A stretch of DNA of 5,867 bases from NCBI GenBank assembly GCA_018262455.1, contig JAGSPR010000410.1:1-5867 (forward strand), given 5' to 3'. Position 1 is the stretch's first letter, and each line of letters starts with the position of its first letter. Below are positions 5,319-5,867 of this stretch, piece by piece. The notes under the pieces are model-generated. The model did no database searches. It saw only the letters and a program-made list of their open reading frames with translations, and was not told the origin of the DNA. The position numbers were made by a program, and so were the translations under genes. Origin of the DNA: Deltaproteobacteria bacterium. GTDB taxonomy: Bacteria > Myxococcota > Polyangia > Haliangiales > Haliangiaceae.

Positions 5319-5867
5319 CTAGGCGCGCGTGTAGTGCGCTGTCGGATGCCACACGAGCCACGCGAGCGATCCGGGGATCACCCACGCGCCGAGGGCGATC
5401 ACCACGCCGACGTAGTTCCCATACGTGTCGACCGCGAACCCGATCACCGGGTTGACGATGATCAGCGCGACCGATTGCCCGATCGCGACGATCCCAGCGG
5501 CCAGCGCGACCGACGACCGCGGCACCCGGCTCAGCACGTCTGCCAGCGCGAGGGTGTAGATCCCACCTCCGCCGGTCATCGCGAGCCCGCCGATCAGCAT
5601 CACCTGCCACGGCGTCTGCGCCAGCGGCAGCACCACGAGACCCGCGGCCAGGATCATCGCGATGGCGAACAGCAGGCGCGGCGGCGCCCCTGGCGCGCGG
5701 CGCTGGCGCGCAGCGAGATCGCCGAATCCGAGCAGGCCGAGGTCGAGGAGCAGCGGCGGCAGCCACAGGTACTGGCCGACGTCGGCCTGCTGCACGCCAA
5801 ACTCACCCACCAGGTACTTTGCTCCCCACGCGGTGAGGAACGCGACGACCGGCGCGACCGCAACGAT
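5319..5867 (-). CDS. MFS transporter, C-terminal half (N-terminus beyond the window edge)
   Basis: The frame is open to the right edge, so only the last 182 residues are seen. They contain six hydrophobic segments, near residues 1-20, 32-50, 64-83, 87-112, 118-145 and 151-173, matching the second six-helix bundle of a 12-helix major facilitator superfamily carrier of the inner membrane. The 'AKYLVGEFGVQQADVGQYLW' stretch (16-35) followed by an acidic, Gly-rich helix 'LLLDLGLLGFGDLAARQRR' (39-57) resembles the anion:cation symporter-type MFS group (sugar-acid transporters), but the substrate cannot be read from this half. The short tail after the last helix ends 'TAHYTRA'. It is followed after 5 bases by the small acidic protein gene, probably in the same transcript. 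Confidence 0.85.
   Translation of the reverse strand: MVAVAPVVAFLTAWGAKYLVGEFGVQQADVGQYLWLPPLLLDLGLLGFGDLAARQRRAPGAPPRLLFAIAMILAAGLVVLPLAQTPWQVMLIGGLAMTGGGGIYTLALADVLSRVPRSSVALAAGIVAIGQSVALIIVNPVIGFAVDTYGNYVGVVIALGAWVIPGSLAWLVWHPTAHYTRA

Noticed and set aside
5314..5766. Upstream extension of the small acidic protein frame to a 252-residue protein
   Set aside because: The added part is an out-of-frame Ala/Arg-rich shadow of the MFS transporter gene.

Overview
The window is GC-rich throughout and tightly packed. It carries several hallmarks of Myxococcota, most likely the Kofleriaceae/Haliangium side: a sigma-70 factor with the N- and C-terminal extensions seen in myxobacterial paralogues, a lipoprotein with a Pro/Asp/Ser-rich linker behind its lipobox, and secreted MORN-repeat proteins that begin with a Cys-Pro...Cys...Gly-Pro segment. 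The taxonomic call is an inference from protein style, not from a marker gene.

Layout, left to right: (1) a minus-strand lipoprotein gene that runs off the left edge; (2) a divergent, 92-bp-separated sigma factor gene on the plus strand; (3) a convergent minus-strand PlsC-type acyltransferase gene whose motif I reads QX4D instead of HX4D; (4) after a 78-bp divergent gap, a two-gene plus-strand operon with an ATGA stop/start overlap, encoding a small secreted MORN_2-repeat protein and a 635-residue secreted protein that joins a TolB-like beta-propeller to ten tandem MORN_2 repeats; (5) a convergent minus-strand pair, the C-terminal half of an MFS transporter (its N-terminus lies beyond the right edge) and a small acidic protein of unknown function starting 5 bp after the transporter stop.

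The two MORN-repeat products are clearly meant to work together: same repeat type, both exported, translationally coupled. Their biochemical role is not known. The sigma factor may control its divergent lipoprotein neighbour, but nothing in the sequence proves it, and no anti-sigma gene lies next to it. Two short divergent intergenic regions hold palindromes and repeats that may be operators or leader-RNA structures. There is no RNA gene, mobile element, CRISPR array or gene-free stretch over 300 bases.
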